NCBI RefSeq assembly: GCF_002001165.1
Contig: NZ_MUNQ01000008.1
Location: forward strand, 406,321-470,320
Source: Rhodanobacter sp. C05
GTDB taxonomy: Bacteria > Pseudomonadota > Gammaproteobacteria > Xanthomonadales > Rhodanobacteraceae
Direction of reading: 5' to 3'
DNA: 64,000 bases
Shown here: in pieces, positions 1 to 7,090 of the stretch
How the letters are laid out: each line of letters begins with the position of its first letter
Numbering within the stretch: position 1 is the first letter of the stretch
Notes under the pieces: generated by a model
Seen by the model: only the letters and a program-made list of their open reading frames with translations
Database searches by the model: none
What the model was told of the DNA's origin: nothing
Made by a program: the position numbers and the translations under genes

Positions 1-2
1 CG

Positions 3-494
3 TTGCCAGCTGCTCATGCACCCATGCAGCCGGTCGATCACGCGTCTCAGCATCCGGAAGTCACAGCCACTGTCGTCAGTGGCGACTATGCAAGCAACCG
101 CATCAGCGAGAGCACGGTCGCACCTGCACGTGTTGCACCTGCTGCTGTCGCTCCCACATCACAGCCGATGACCACCATCAGCCAGTCAGCCACGGCTGCC
201 ACGCCAGCGCCTCAGGTTCGGCCTGCGGCCATGGCAACTCCGGCAAGTCCGATCAGTCAGCCGGTTACCAGCGCTCCTGCTGCTGTCGCTCCTGCTGCTG
301 TTGCTCCTGCTGCTGTGGTGACCTCTGCCCCGGTCGTACCTGCGCCGACGACACCTGCCGTACCGCAGCCCAAACAGGGTGATCTGCTGACTCAACCCAG
401 CCACCCGGCCACGACAGCTGCACCGCGCGACGAAGCAGCCAAGCCGGTCACCATCGACATAGATGAAGCGCGCAAGGATGACTCGCACGACTGA
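3..494 (+). CDS. Ala/Pro-rich protein, C-terminal part (5' end outside window)
   Basis: The reading frame is open to the window edge, so only the last 163 residues are seen. They are low-complexity, dominated by Ala, Pro, Val and Thr, with a short tandem repeat of AAVAP around residues 91-105, then a more mixed acidic tail ending in DDSHD. No catalytic motif is visible. Such a tail fits a disordered scaffold region. The C-terminus of RNase E is one candidate in this group of bacteria, but the sequence does not prove it. The gene ends just before a strong bidirectional terminator shared with the convergent response-regulator gene. Confidence 0.6.
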   Translation: MPAAHAPMQPVDHASQHPEVTATVVSGDYASNRISESTVAPARVAPAAVAPTSQPMTTISQSATAATPAPQVRPAAMATPASPISQPVTSAPAAVAPAAVAPAAVVTSAPVVPAPTTPAVPQPKQGDLLTQPSHPATTAAPRDEAAKPVTIDIDEARKDDSHD

Positions 495-513
495 ACCATC
501 AGCGACGATGATC

Positions 514-556
514 CAGCAACAAAAAACCGGACTATGTGTCCGGTTTTTTGTTGCTG
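514..556. terminator. Bidirectional intrinsic terminator
   Basis: A perfect 19-bp inverted repeat (514-532 and 538-556) encloses the 5-nt loop TATGT. The stem contains a GC block (CCGGAC) flanked by A6 on one arm and T6 on the other, so each strand gives a GC hairpin followed by a U-run. It lies between the convergent genes ending at 494 and 605 and can stop transcription from both sides. Confidence 0.9.
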
Positions 557-604
557 TGAATCAGCTTTGTTCTTCAGTTTGCGCTTCCATCAGCGTGCCA
601 CGGG

Positions 605-1258
605 TCAGCTGCCAACCTGGTGATTCGGGGTATCGATCAGGCCGTGTACGGTCATCAGGTGCGCAAGACTGAGTACATGATCCACCTGCAGCTTTTCCAT
701 CAGGCGCTGCTTGTAGGTCGACACGGTTTTCGGACTCAGGTTGAGTTGCTCGCCAATGATGGTCAGCGGCTTGCCACGCACTAGCATCATCGCCACTTCA
801 AGCTCGCGGCTGGACAACACGTCGAACGGTGAAGCGCTGCCGTCCAGCGTGGCCAGTGCCAGCTGCTGAGCAACGGCCGGTGCAAGGTAACGTCGACCGT
901 TGGCCACCTGCCGCACCGCAGACACCAGCTCTTCGGCACTGCAACCCTTGGTCAGATAGCCGAGCGCACCTGCATCCAGCAGTCGCTTGGGAAAACGCGC
1001 GTCGTCCACCACCGTCACGATGACGATATGGGTGGACATCTTCGACCGGCACACGCGTTCGGTAAGCTCGATGCCGCTCATGCCGGGCATATGCACATCG
1101 ACCAAGGCAATATCCGGTGTCAGCGTGCGTATCAGTCGCAGGCCTTCCTCGGCACTTCCCGCTTCACCACAAACGCAGATATCCGCCTGCTGCTGCAAGA
1201 TCATCCGGAAGCCAGTGCGGACCAGCTCGTGATCGTCCACCAGAACAACGTTGATCAC
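605..1258 (-). CDS. NarL/FixJ-type response regulator, GacA/UvrY-like
   Basis: This 217-residue protein has the standard two-domain layout. The N-terminal receiver domain has acidic residues Asp8-Asp9, the phospho-acceptor Asp54 in LVDVHMPG and the conserved Lys104. A LuxR-type helix-turn-helix follows from about residue 148 (LSSRELEVAMML, then LSPKTVSTYKQRLMEKL). The opening DDHELVRTGFRMIL and overall length match GacA/UvrY regulators, which act with a BarA/GacS-type hybrid kinase and drive small RNAs that titrate CsrA/RsmA. No cognate kinase or uvrC is adjacent. The family assignment is firm; the GacA/UvrY identity rests on resemblance. Confidence 0.9.
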   Translation of the reverse strand: MINVVLVDDHELVRTGFRMILQQQADICVCGEAGSAEEGLRLIRTLTPDIALVDVHMPGMSGIELTERVCRSKMSTHIVIVTVVDDARFPKRLLDAGALGYLTKGCSAEELVSAVRQVANGRRYLAPAVAQQLALATLDGSASPFDVLSSRELEVAMMLVRGKPLTIIGEQLNLSPKTVSTYKQRLMEKLQVDHVLSLAHLMTVHGLIDTPNHQVGS

Positions 1259-1675
1259 TTCACGTCTCTCCTTGATTGGACCAATGAATCACACAGCAAA
1301 GCTGCCTTGCGAAAAATCCCCACTACACCCGCGCGATCCCCGTCAGCACCTCAAACGGCAACCCATGGTACTGCGATGTCGTGAGGTTACGGAGGTGTAC
1401 GCCATCCACCAATGCATTCGCATCAAAAGGACAGAACGGCTCGAATGCGATCGCTCATCAGCATGCCAAAACCCTTTGGGCCAGCGTGGTTGTCGCCACA
1501 GGCTGAACAACGCGATATGGAAGCCCCTTCCAGACACTCGCTCACTCAAGTAATCAAGCACGATGACAGGTCCAGCCAGCCTTCATCGAGACGCAATGTG
1601 CCATGCAAGTAAAGCGGTGATATGTCAGCCGACGCCTACGAGCCATGTGCGAAAAATGCGGTCAGGACGATGCGT

Positions 1676-1897
1676 CTACTCGTCCATCCCAATCAATCCC
1701 TCAATATCAATTTCGGCGAAGAACAGACCTCGATCCGTAGCTTCGGCAAGTGTCAGCAGTGGCCGGTCAAAAGCCTTGGGGACAAGGCCGATCTTCTTGA
1801 TTTCGCCATTCCTGCTCACTTCGTACCCGGCATGGTCATATTTGATTTCGTAGGTGTAGTGCTTTCCCTGAAAGCGCCTGTATGTGGCTTTCTTCAT
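1676..1897 (-). CDS. Small hypothetical protein (73 aa)
   Basis: A short frame encodes a balanced, globular-looking 73-residue protein with alternating charged and aromatic residues (starts MKKATYRRFQGKHYTYEIKY, ends IEGLIGMDE). The composition is coding-like rather than a shadow frame, and no better frame overlaps it. Only a weak purine-rich stretch precedes the ATG. I do not recognise a family. It has the same orientation as the cassette genes at 2.6-6.3 kb and could be a further, decayed cassette, but I see no convincing attC next to it. Confidence 0.5.
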   Translation of the reverse strand: MKKATYRRFQGKHYTYEIKYDHAGYEVSRNGEIKKIGLVPKAFDRPLLTLAEATDRGLFFAEIDIEGLIGMDE

Positions 1898-2558
1898 GTC
1901 TCGTGCTCTTACCTTACTGTCTAAGCCAATGATCCGCGTCGCATCAATTTCTCACTCGATGCCTGACTTGCAAAGCAAAACGTTTGCCAATAGTGACTGC
2001 CATCCCTTGCTGCCATGCACACGGGCGAGGCCGACCACGCCAGCCCGAGAACTTCCCTGGTGCGTATCACATCGATCAGATTCCGAACGATGCTTCTGAA
2101 CTAGCCTGTGCCATCAGCCCTTCAGCTATCGGCACCCATGCATCGCCAATGTGTCACCCGAAGGCATGCTGAAAAACTAGAAGAATCTACAGGTTTGCCT
2201 GAACTGCTATCTCGATGGCGTTGCTCCAAACAGCTAGTAGAACCAGTACAAGCCGTATGGATGCCAGGTGACATTGCAGATCCCACATCACCCATCATTC
2301 GATGAAGGCTGGGGACAAGCCCATCAAGAGGCCCGAGACCTTCAGGCACAAAAATCCGTCAAGTGGCTGGTTTAATTGTGTTTATCGGACTCCGCCAGAC
2401 GTCCTTCAACAGTGCATTGGTACCGAGAGGGGCAACGAAAGACCAGCATTCATGAGGCCTGCAAGGCATGATTTGAAAATATGCCCCCAGATGTACCTCC
2501 ACCCAATCTGCAGCCACTTGCCGTCAGATGTCTATCTGCGCGTGATCGGCACATATGG
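1898..2558. other. No recognisable gene (about 660 bp)
   Basis: Open frames here are short with unlikely composition. No RNA gene, hairpin terminator or intact attC was found. It sits at the 3' end of the cassette array and may be decayed cassette sequence. Confidence 0.4.
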
Positions 2559-2629
2559 CATTAACACCAAAGCTCAGCGGCCGGTTGAGGCGAAACCGGA
2601 AGTCGGTCCGCTGTGCGCCTTGTTTGGGC
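2559..2629 (-). other. attC-like site 5 (degenerate)
   Basis: On the minus strand an imperfect inverse core (GCCCAAAC) is followed by GCACAGCGGACC, a spacer, GGCCGCTGAGC and the core GTTAATG. The two L-box arms pair with one extra base, like the extrahelical base of attC sites. Core positions deviate from GTTRRRY, so activity is doubtful. It closes the VOC cassette. Confidence 0.6.
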
Positions 2630-2640
2630 GGCACAGTGGC

Positions 2641-3021
2641 TTACGACGTAGACCATCCGCGGTGAGTAGCGACCTGCCATACGTTGCCCCAAGGATCTCG
2701 AATCATCGCGCGCCGGTCCCCGTAGGGCATGTCCTGTGGCTTTTCTACCGATTCGGAACCGCGATCCAGCGCGCGCCGAAAAGTTGAGTCGGCGTCCTCC
2801 ACATACACATAGAGGAACGCCGGCATCGGCTGGCGCTCGACCGTGGAGCCAACCATGAGAAGCGAGTCGCCAATCCGAAGCTCCGATGGCCTGCTGGACT
2901 GGAATCGGCCGCTGGCACCGAAAACGTCCTGGATGAATCCGACGAGACCCTCAGGATCATCCACGGCGATTCGCGGTATGAGGCTGGGCCAACCATCGGG
3001 TACGTGCTTTGCCTGTGCCAT
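2641..3021 (-). CDS. VOC superfamily (glyoxalase/PhnB-like) cassette protein
   Basis: The 126-residue product resembles single-module VOC proteins. An N-terminal beta-alpha stretch (IPRIAVDDPEGLVGFIQDVF) and a C-terminal MIRDPWGNVWQVATH, typical of the last metal-binding strand, are both visible. VOC proteins bind a divalent metal and act as isomerases, dioxygenases or drug-binding resistance proteins; the substrate cannot be read from the sequence. The ATG at 3021 follows an AAGAGG-like ribosome-binding site and lies 31 nt after the core site at 3052-3058, as expected for the first gene of a cassette. Confidence 0.82.
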   Translation of the reverse strand: MAQAKHVPDGWPSLIPRIAVDDPEGLVGFIQDVFGASGRFQSSRPSELRIGDSLLMVGSTVERQPMPAFLYVYVEDADSTFRRALDRGSESVEKPQDMPYGDRRAMIRDPWGNVWQVATHRGWSTS

Positions 3022-3051
3022 TCATTTGCCTCTTACCGATACACCGATGAC

Positions 3052-3142
3052 GCTTAACGCTGGAGCTCAGCGGCCGTTGCCGCGGAAAGGTTCACCCTAC
3101 CGCAGCCGATCCGCAACGGTCCGCTTACAGTGAATAGTTAGG
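3052..3142 (-). other. attC site 4 (91 bp)
   Basis: Read on the minus strand: inverse core ACCTAAC (matches RYYYAAC), left box ending TGTAAGCGGAC, a long spacer, GGCCGCTGAGCTCC, then the core GTTAAGC (matches GTTRRRY). The two boxes pair imperfectly, as in folded attC. The stop codon of the upstream GNAT gene lies inside the left box. Confidence 0.85.
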
Positions 3143-3610
3143 TTGCAGCTGCTTGGCATAGGGGAAGCATTGCAAAACGCCAAAGCGCGCCACTGCCGGG
3201 CCGCTCGGTTGGTAACCTAAGGCTTCATAAAAGGGGCAAGCCAGTGCTGTGCTGTCCAAGTGCAATGACGTCATCCCCCATTGAGCTGCCTTTTCCTCCA
3301 GCGCGGTGTGAATCATCTTGCCGATGCCTTGGCGCTGCGCACCGGGCGCCAGATAAAACATGAGGATCTCGCCTCGGCGGTGAAGAACTCCAACTCCAAG
3401 CAGACGACTGTTCGATTCAACCACGACACAGAAGTTTTCAGTATTCGAAAGCCATTTGAGAAAATTCTGAGGAGTCTTGTTAGCCAGCCACGCAGCAAGC
3501 GTCTCGTCATCATTCTGATGATCGGCCACGCACAAATGAGTAATCGACCGGCGCACAACATCAATTGCCGCACCGGCGTCTCTTTGCTCTGCGGGGCGTA
3601 CCGAGATCAT
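3125..3610 (-). CDS. GNAT family N-acetyltransferase (cassette gene)
   Basis: The 161-residue protein has the GNAT fold signature. Its acetyl-CoA-binding motif A reads LAPGAQRQGIGKMIHTAL (about residues 91-108), preceded by LMFY and followed by the motif-B-like region FYEALGYQPSG. The family transfers acetyl from acetyl-CoA to amines; the acceptor is unknown. The ATG at 3610 lies only 11 nt downstream of the attC core at 3621-3625. The C-terminal codons (QPNYSL and stop) are part of the following attC, so recombination at this site preserves the reading frame end. Confidence 0.88.
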   Translation of the reverse strand: MISVRPAEQRDAGAAIDVVRRSITHLCVADHQNDDETLAAWLANKTPQNFLKWLSNTENFCVVVESNSRLLGVGVLHRRGEILMFYLAPGAQRQGIGKMIHTALEEKAAQWGMTSLHLDSTALACPFYEALGYQPSGPAVARFGVLQCFPYAKQLQPNYSL

Positions 3611-3620
3611 GGACCTGCAA

Positions 3621-3676
3621 CCTAACGTTGGAGTTAAGCGGCGGCGTAGTCGTCCGCCTTGAACGAGATGTTAGCC
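3621..3676 (-). other. attC site 3 (56 bp)
   Basis: The minus strand reads GGCTAAC, CTCGTTCAAGGCGGAC, a short spacer, GCCGCTTAACTCCAAC and the core GTTAGGT. This is close to the classic 60-bp attC (59-be) organisation, with strong pairing between the GTTCAAGGCGG and CCGCTTAAC arms. It separates the acyltransferase cassette from the GNAT cassette. Confidence 0.92.
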
Positions 3677-3888
3677 AACCTCACCGGTCACGTGCTTTGG
3701 ACACGTGCCAAGCGAAACGGCTAGCTAATGGGGAAGGTATCGTTTCATGCCGAAACCTTTTGTTTATCCGCCGTCCTTCCAGGCTCTGCACGTGCGTTGC
3801 CTGGTACCTGTGTCTTGCCAAGAGGTAGTGGGTTCGCGTTCATCGTGCGTGCTTTGGGCGAGCTGCGCGGCGGTGCCGCCCGGCTCGG

Positions 3889-5187
3889 CTATGCTCTTTC
3901 GGAACAGTTCGCCGCAATGGACGTAACAGATACTACTCCGCAGCCGACTGATGACTGGATAGCCGTTTCGGAAGGTGCCGCGTGATCGTTCTTTCCTCCG
4001 CTTGCGCCATTAAGTAGACGCAAGCTGTCTTCTTTCGGGACGGCTTTATGAAAGATCTTCCTTGACAACTTGATGCCCAAGTTGTCAAACGTTGCATGGA
4101 ACAGGCTGGCAGTTGGAAGAGCGACAGCGAGCGTGGCCACACTAACGAATAGACACGTTACCGAATACGGGAGCGACGAGTTTCGATTGATCCACACGAG
4201 AAGCCACGAACTAAAGGTTAGTAGGATCGGGAAATGCACAAGGTAAAGAGCGTAGGAGATACGCCCCAGGTATTGAGCAATTCGGCACGTAAGGATCTGA
4301 CTAAACCACCCGCGTCGAACGATATACACGAGAGCAATTGCGCCAGATATGTTCATGACGTTTTTCAACGCGATTGCGTCCAATGGAATGAACCTCGTCC
4401 AACCGAACCACGACGAGAAATCGAAGCCACCCCCGACAACCGCTGTGACGATCGCGAACCACGGCATCCACGACGAACCCTCCCTGCGCACATGGCCCAA
4501 ATAGCTGCCGGCGATGAACCCCATATAGAGCATCCATTGGTCAGGGAACCAGGCCAGCAACACACCTGCGAGCATGAGCGCTCCAAGCCAGCCGATTGAT
4601 CCATTCAGATTCAGTGCCCGAAATCCGAAAACGATCATCGAACCAGTGAATTCAATGCCCATCGTCCATAAAGGCGGCACGTAATTTGACTGACCAAAGA
4701 GGATCGCCCGAAATGCACCCTCCCTGAGCGCATCTCCAAAGGTCGGACTAAAAGCCCAATTTTGTCCGAGCCACCAAGAATGGCTTACCGATGCCGCTTC
4801 GACACTGTTATTCAACCCCAGCTTAAGCAATACATAGGCAAGCATCACGCTCCCGAAAATGGGAATGCCGAGCCTTAGATACCGTCGTGCAGCACGGAGC
4901 TTCATGCTCAAAACGTCGCCGGTGTCGACAAAAACCTTCGTCAACACATAACCGCTCAGAACAAAAAACACGCAGACGGCGAAGTTACCGTTCCAAAAGA
5001 TAGACAAAAGCGGAGCAGAGATGATCGCGTCCGCTGCATGCTTTGGCGCACCGGGAAACGCCAAGGGTGGTAGAAATGGGAATAGATATGCGAAACCAAG
5101 CGGGAAAAAAGCGAGAAGAAGATGATTTAGCAGCACAGATAGGGATGCCCATCCACGTAGACCGTCTGCAGCGATGTCTTTTTGCAT
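3889..5187 (-). CDS. Acyltransferase 3 (OafA/YrhL-type) membrane protein, cassette gene
   Basis: This 432-residue polytopic membrane protein opens with ADGLRGWASLSVLLNH, the conserved first helix of acyltransferase-3 proteins with the RG and His residues used in acyl transfer, and includes FFVLSGYVL and an IGRISYALYLVHFPIL helix near the C-terminus. The family O-acylates surface glycans such as O-antigen or exopolysaccharide. The ATG at 5187 follows GGGAGC and lies about 20 nt from the attC core at 5208-5214. About 210 nt of apparently non-coding DNA separate the stop from attC site 3. At 1.3 kb it is unusually large for a cassette gene. Confidence 0.9.
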   Translation of the reverse strand: MQKDIAADGLRGWASLSVLLNHLLLAFFPLGFAYLFPFLPPLAFPGAPKHAADAIISAPLLSIFWNGNFAVCVFFVLSGYVLTKVFVDTGDVLSMKLRAARRYLRLGIPIFGSVMLAYVLLKLGLNNSVEAASVSHSWWLGQNWAFSPTFGDALREGAFRAILFGQSNYVPPLWTMGIEFTGSMIVFGFRALNLNGSIGWLGALMLAGVLLAWFPDQWMLYMGFIAGSYLGHVRREGSSWMPWFAIVTAVVGGGFDFSSWFGWTRFIPLDAIALKNVMNISGAIALVYIVRRGWFSQILTCRIAQYLGRISYALYLVHFPILLTFSSWLLVWINRNSSLPYSVTCLFVSVATLAVALPTASLFHATFDNLGIKLSRKIFHKAVPKEDSLRLLNGASGGKNDHAAPSETAIQSSVGCGVVSVTSIAANCSERA

Positions 5188-5207
5188 AACGCTCCCAGAG
5201 TGCCCAG

Positions 5208-5277
5208 CGCTAACGGTTGAGCTGAGCCGCCCCGGAGGCCGAAGGCCGGAGGAGTCGGCTTGAGCGATTTGTTACAC
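5208..5277 (-). other. attC site 2 (70 bp)
   Basis: The minus strand reads GTGTAAC, TCGCTCAAGCCGAC, a GC-rich internal hairpin (CCTCCGGCC-TTC-GGCCTCCGG), GGCGGCTCAGCTC and the core GTTAGCG. The internal hairpin and the paired boxes are clear. The core deviates from GTTRRRY at its last base. Confidence 0.88.
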
Positions 5278-5337
5278 GTCCGGCAACTAGCCCACGCGAA
5301 TACGCATCCCCCTCAGGTCTGTATCTGTCACATGTGC

Positions 5338-5790
5338 TCATCGGGAAGTCTGCTGCCCGAGTTCTTGGGCGAGCCCGATGAGAATTCCTTCGGGGCCCCG
5401 GATGTAGCAGAGCCGATACGTATCTTCGTACTGGACTACTTCGCCGACGAGCTCCGCGCAGCATTTGCCGAGCCGGGCGAGCGTATCGTCGATGTCCTCC
5501 ACGGTGAACATGACGCGCAAATAACCGAGAGCGTTCACCGGGGCGCGGCGGTGATCGGCGACCACACGCGGCGCAAGAAATCGGGACATCTCGATCCGGC
5601 TGTGACCGTCCGGCGTACGCATCATGGCAATCTCGACGCGCATGTCGCGCAATCCAGTCACGCCATCTGCCCAGTCTCCCTCGACTGGGGCACGCCCCTC
5701 GAGCTCGAGACCAAGTTCGGTGAAGAACCCAATGGCGGCATCGATGTCTTCCACCACGATGCCGACGTTGTCCATACGCTTGACCGTCAC
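5338..5790 (-). CDS. VOC family protein (glyoxalase/bleomycin-resistance-like), cassette gene
   Basis: The 150-residue protein begins with DNVGIVVEDIDAAIGFFTEL, the usual first beta-alpha unit of VOC proteins, and ends with the metal-site strand IRGPEGILIGLAQEL. The GTG at 5790 is chosen because GGGAGA lies 6-7 nt upstream and the start is 14 nt from the attC core at 5805-5811. Members bind or modify small hydrophobic or electrophilic compounds. It is a different VOC subtype from the gene at 2641-3021; the two share little sequence. Confidence 0.85.
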   Translation of the reverse strand: MTVKRMDNVGIVVEDIDAAIGFFTELGLELEGRAPVEGDWADGVTGLRDMRVEIAMMRTPDGHSRIEMSRFLAPRVVADHRRAPVNALGYLRVMFTVEDIDDTLARLGKCCAELVGEVVQYEDTYRLCYIRGPEGILIGLAQELGQQTSR

Positions 5791-5804
5791 GATGTCTCCC
5801 TGAC

Positions 5805-5861
5805 GTCTAACACTGGAGTTTAAGCGGCAGCGAAGCCGTCTGCCTTGAACGAATGGTCAGG
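5805..5861 (-). other. attC site 1 (57 bp)
   Basis: The minus strand reads CCTGACC (degenerate inverse core), ATTCGTTCAAGGCAGAC, a short hairpin spacer, TGCCGCTTAAACTCCAGT and the core GTTAGAC, which matches GTTRRRY. It lies 4 nt beyond the stop codon of the membrane-protein gene at 5866. Confidence 0.88.
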
Positions 5862-5865
5862 TCGC

Positions 5866-6255
5866 TTAAGCAAGTGCAGCGTTTTGGCCCCTGGGAGTCA
5901 GTACTGCGAGTACGGCCGCCACGATGAAGAGTGCAGGGACATCTCCCATGAGATGACCATGATTCATGGGGCTAGCCAATGCTTGGAAAGCCATGATTGC
6001 GCCGTGCACCACGCTGGACCAGACCGTGAACCAGATGAGGCTGAGATGAGCAAGAGGATTGCGGGAAGCCACAAGCAAAAATACGCCAAGCGTTGCGTAA
6101 ACACCCACGATCATCAGAGGGTAATCGGAATGACCGGTGTGCCATGTCCAGCCGGATGGCCAGACAATCATGAGCAGATAGATGCCAGCGATAAATGTGA
6201 TACCCACTAATACCAGCGCAATTCGAAGGCACTTAAGGCGAAGGGACTCATTCAC
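5866..6255 (-). CDS. DUF6632-like small membrane protein, first cassette gene
   Basis: The 129-residue protein has four predicted membrane helices (about residues 9-31, 45-63, 71-91 and 105-121), with the conserved-looking loops IVWPSGWTWHTGHSDYPLM and WSSVVHGAIMA. I recall this pattern from the uncharacterised DUF6632 family; function is unknown. GTG at 6255 is the likely start because AAGGAG stands 6 nt upstream. It ends directly before attC site 1. The isolated core GTTAGGC about 80 nt upstream would be its 5' cassette boundary. Confidence 0.8.
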   Translation of the reverse strand: MNESLRLKCLRIALVLVGITFIAGIYLLMIVWPSGWTWHTGHSDYPLMIVGVYATLGVFLLVASRNPLAHLSLIWFTVWSSVVHGAIMAFQALASPMNHGHLMGDVPALFIVAAVLAVLTPRGQNAALA

Positions 6256-6334
6256 AGTGGTCTCCTTTTCAGTGATGGCTTGCTGTCCGGTGGTTCAGCT
6301 GTTTGCACAAAGTTGATATGAATCTCACGCTGCC

Positions 6335-6341
6335 GCCTAAC
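6335..6341 (-). other. Lone integron core site (possible attI remnant)
   Basis: GTTAGGC on the minus strand matches the GTTRRRY core exactly and lies upstream of the first cassette gene, where attI or a preceding attC would end. The sequence on its far side lacks the paired boxes of an attC. A 7-bp match alone is weak evidence. Confidence 0.35.
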
Positions 6342-6476
6342 TACCTAATAGACGGACCCACGCGTCAGGTTATACATCCTTGGTCACGCTCTGAAGTCCC
6401 GCCGCAACACCCTGATTCAACAGAAGCTTATCTGTTCGGACAGCGTTGTATTGAATCAGACTCTCAGGCACAAAAA

Positions 6477-6505
6477 AAACCGCGCCAGAGCGCGGTTTCC
6501 GTGGT
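6477..6505 (-). terminator. Intrinsic terminator of the tpiA-secG-tRNA-Leu transcript
   Basis: A perfect 9-bp stem (6477-6485 with 6490-6498, loop CAGA on the plus strand) is followed on the minus strand by a run of eight T. It lies about 35 nt beyond the 3' end of the tRNA and ends the minus-strand transcript before the cassette array. Confidence 0.88.
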
Positions 6506-6532
6506 CTTCCGGGATGTCCCGGTAAACATTAA

Positions 6533-6617
6533 TGGTGCCCAAGAGGGGACTCGAACCCCTACGACTTACGTCGCTACCACCTCAAGGTAGTGCGTCTACC
6601 AGTTCCGCCACCTGGGC
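6533..6617 (-). tRNA. tRNA-Leu (anticodon GAG)
   Basis: The minus strand folds into a class II tRNA with a 7-bp acceptor stem (GCCCAGG with CTTGGGC), an encoded CCA, a D-loop with TGGTAGACGC, a T-arm with GGTTCGAGTCC, a long variable arm (GCGACGTAAGTCG) and the anticodon loop TTGAGGT. The anticodon is GAG, which decodes CUC/CUU. It lies just downstream of secG, a placement common in proteobacteria. Confidence 0.96.
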
Positions 6618-6628
6618 AGGTGTATTGC

Positions 6629-7084
6629 TTAGTGCTTCTGGGCCGGCGGCGTGGCTGCCGGCACCTCACCCTTGGTCGGGGCGGGGGTTGTTGCAGGTTG
6701 TGCAGCTGGTACGGCATTGCCGGTGGCGGCAGGAACGGCCGCCGGCACTTCCGTGCCTGCCGGTGCAGCTGGTGCCGTCTGCTGTGCTGCCGGCTTGCTG
6801 GCGAGCCCGGCCATCACACCCAGGTCATCGGCCTTGCTGCTATGCGGCGCGCCGTTGACGTGAAGATAGATGCCCATGCTCAGGCTGAGCAGGAAGAACA
6901 ACGAAGCCAGCACGCTGGTGGCACGGGTCAGGAACGTGGCCGAACCACGTGCACCGAACACCGTCGCCGACGCACCGCTACCGAAACCCGAGCCGGCATC
7001 GGCGCCAGCGCCGTTCTGCAGCAGGATCAGCACGATCATCGCCGCAGCGATCAGGATGTAAAACACGCTGAAGATGACGAACAT
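6629..7084 (-). CDS. secG: SecG, preprotein translocase subunit
   Basis: The 151-residue product has the SecG layout: an N-terminal membrane helix (FSVFYILIAAAMIVLILLQ), the conserved loop GAGADAGSGFGSGASATVFGA, and a second helix ending in FFLLSLSMGIYL. SecG assists SecYEG during protein export across the inner membrane. A 60-residue Ala/Pro-rich C-terminal tail, longer than in E. coli, is often seen in this lineage. It follows tpiA by 6 nt and precedes tRNA-Leu, so the three form one transcription unit. Confidence 0.95.
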   Translation of the reverse strand: MFVIFSVFYILIAAAMIVLILLQNGAGADAGSGFGSGASATVFGARGSATFLTRATSVLASLFFLLSLSMGIYLHVNGAPHSSKADDLGVMAGLASKPAAQQTAPAAPAGTEVPAAVPAATGNAVPAAQPATTPAPTKGEVPAATPPAQKH

Positions 7085-7090
7085 GATTAT

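Larger units (their letters stand above)
2559..6341 (-). mobile_element. Integron cassette array without integrase (CALIN)
   Basis: Five attC-like sites (2559-2629, 3052-3142, 3621-3676, 5208-5277, 5805-5861) alternate with single minus-strand genes. The genes start 11-31 nt after each core site where a site precedes them. Read on the minus strand, the sites show an inverse core (RYYYAAC-like), paired L boxes such as GTTCAAGGCGGAC with GCCGCTTAACTCC, and a GTTRRRY-like core, which is the architecture of integron attC sites. A lone consensus core GTTAGGC (minus strand, 6335-6341) precedes the first gene. No intI gene or fragment is found in the window. The genes are functionally unrelated and each has its own ribosome-binding site, as is usual for cassettes. 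Confidence 0.85.

Noticed and set aside
6303..6590. Possible integrase fragment upstream of the cassette array
   Set aside because: The frame shows none of the tyrosine-recombinase boxes and runs into the tRNA gene, so no intI remnant can be claimed.
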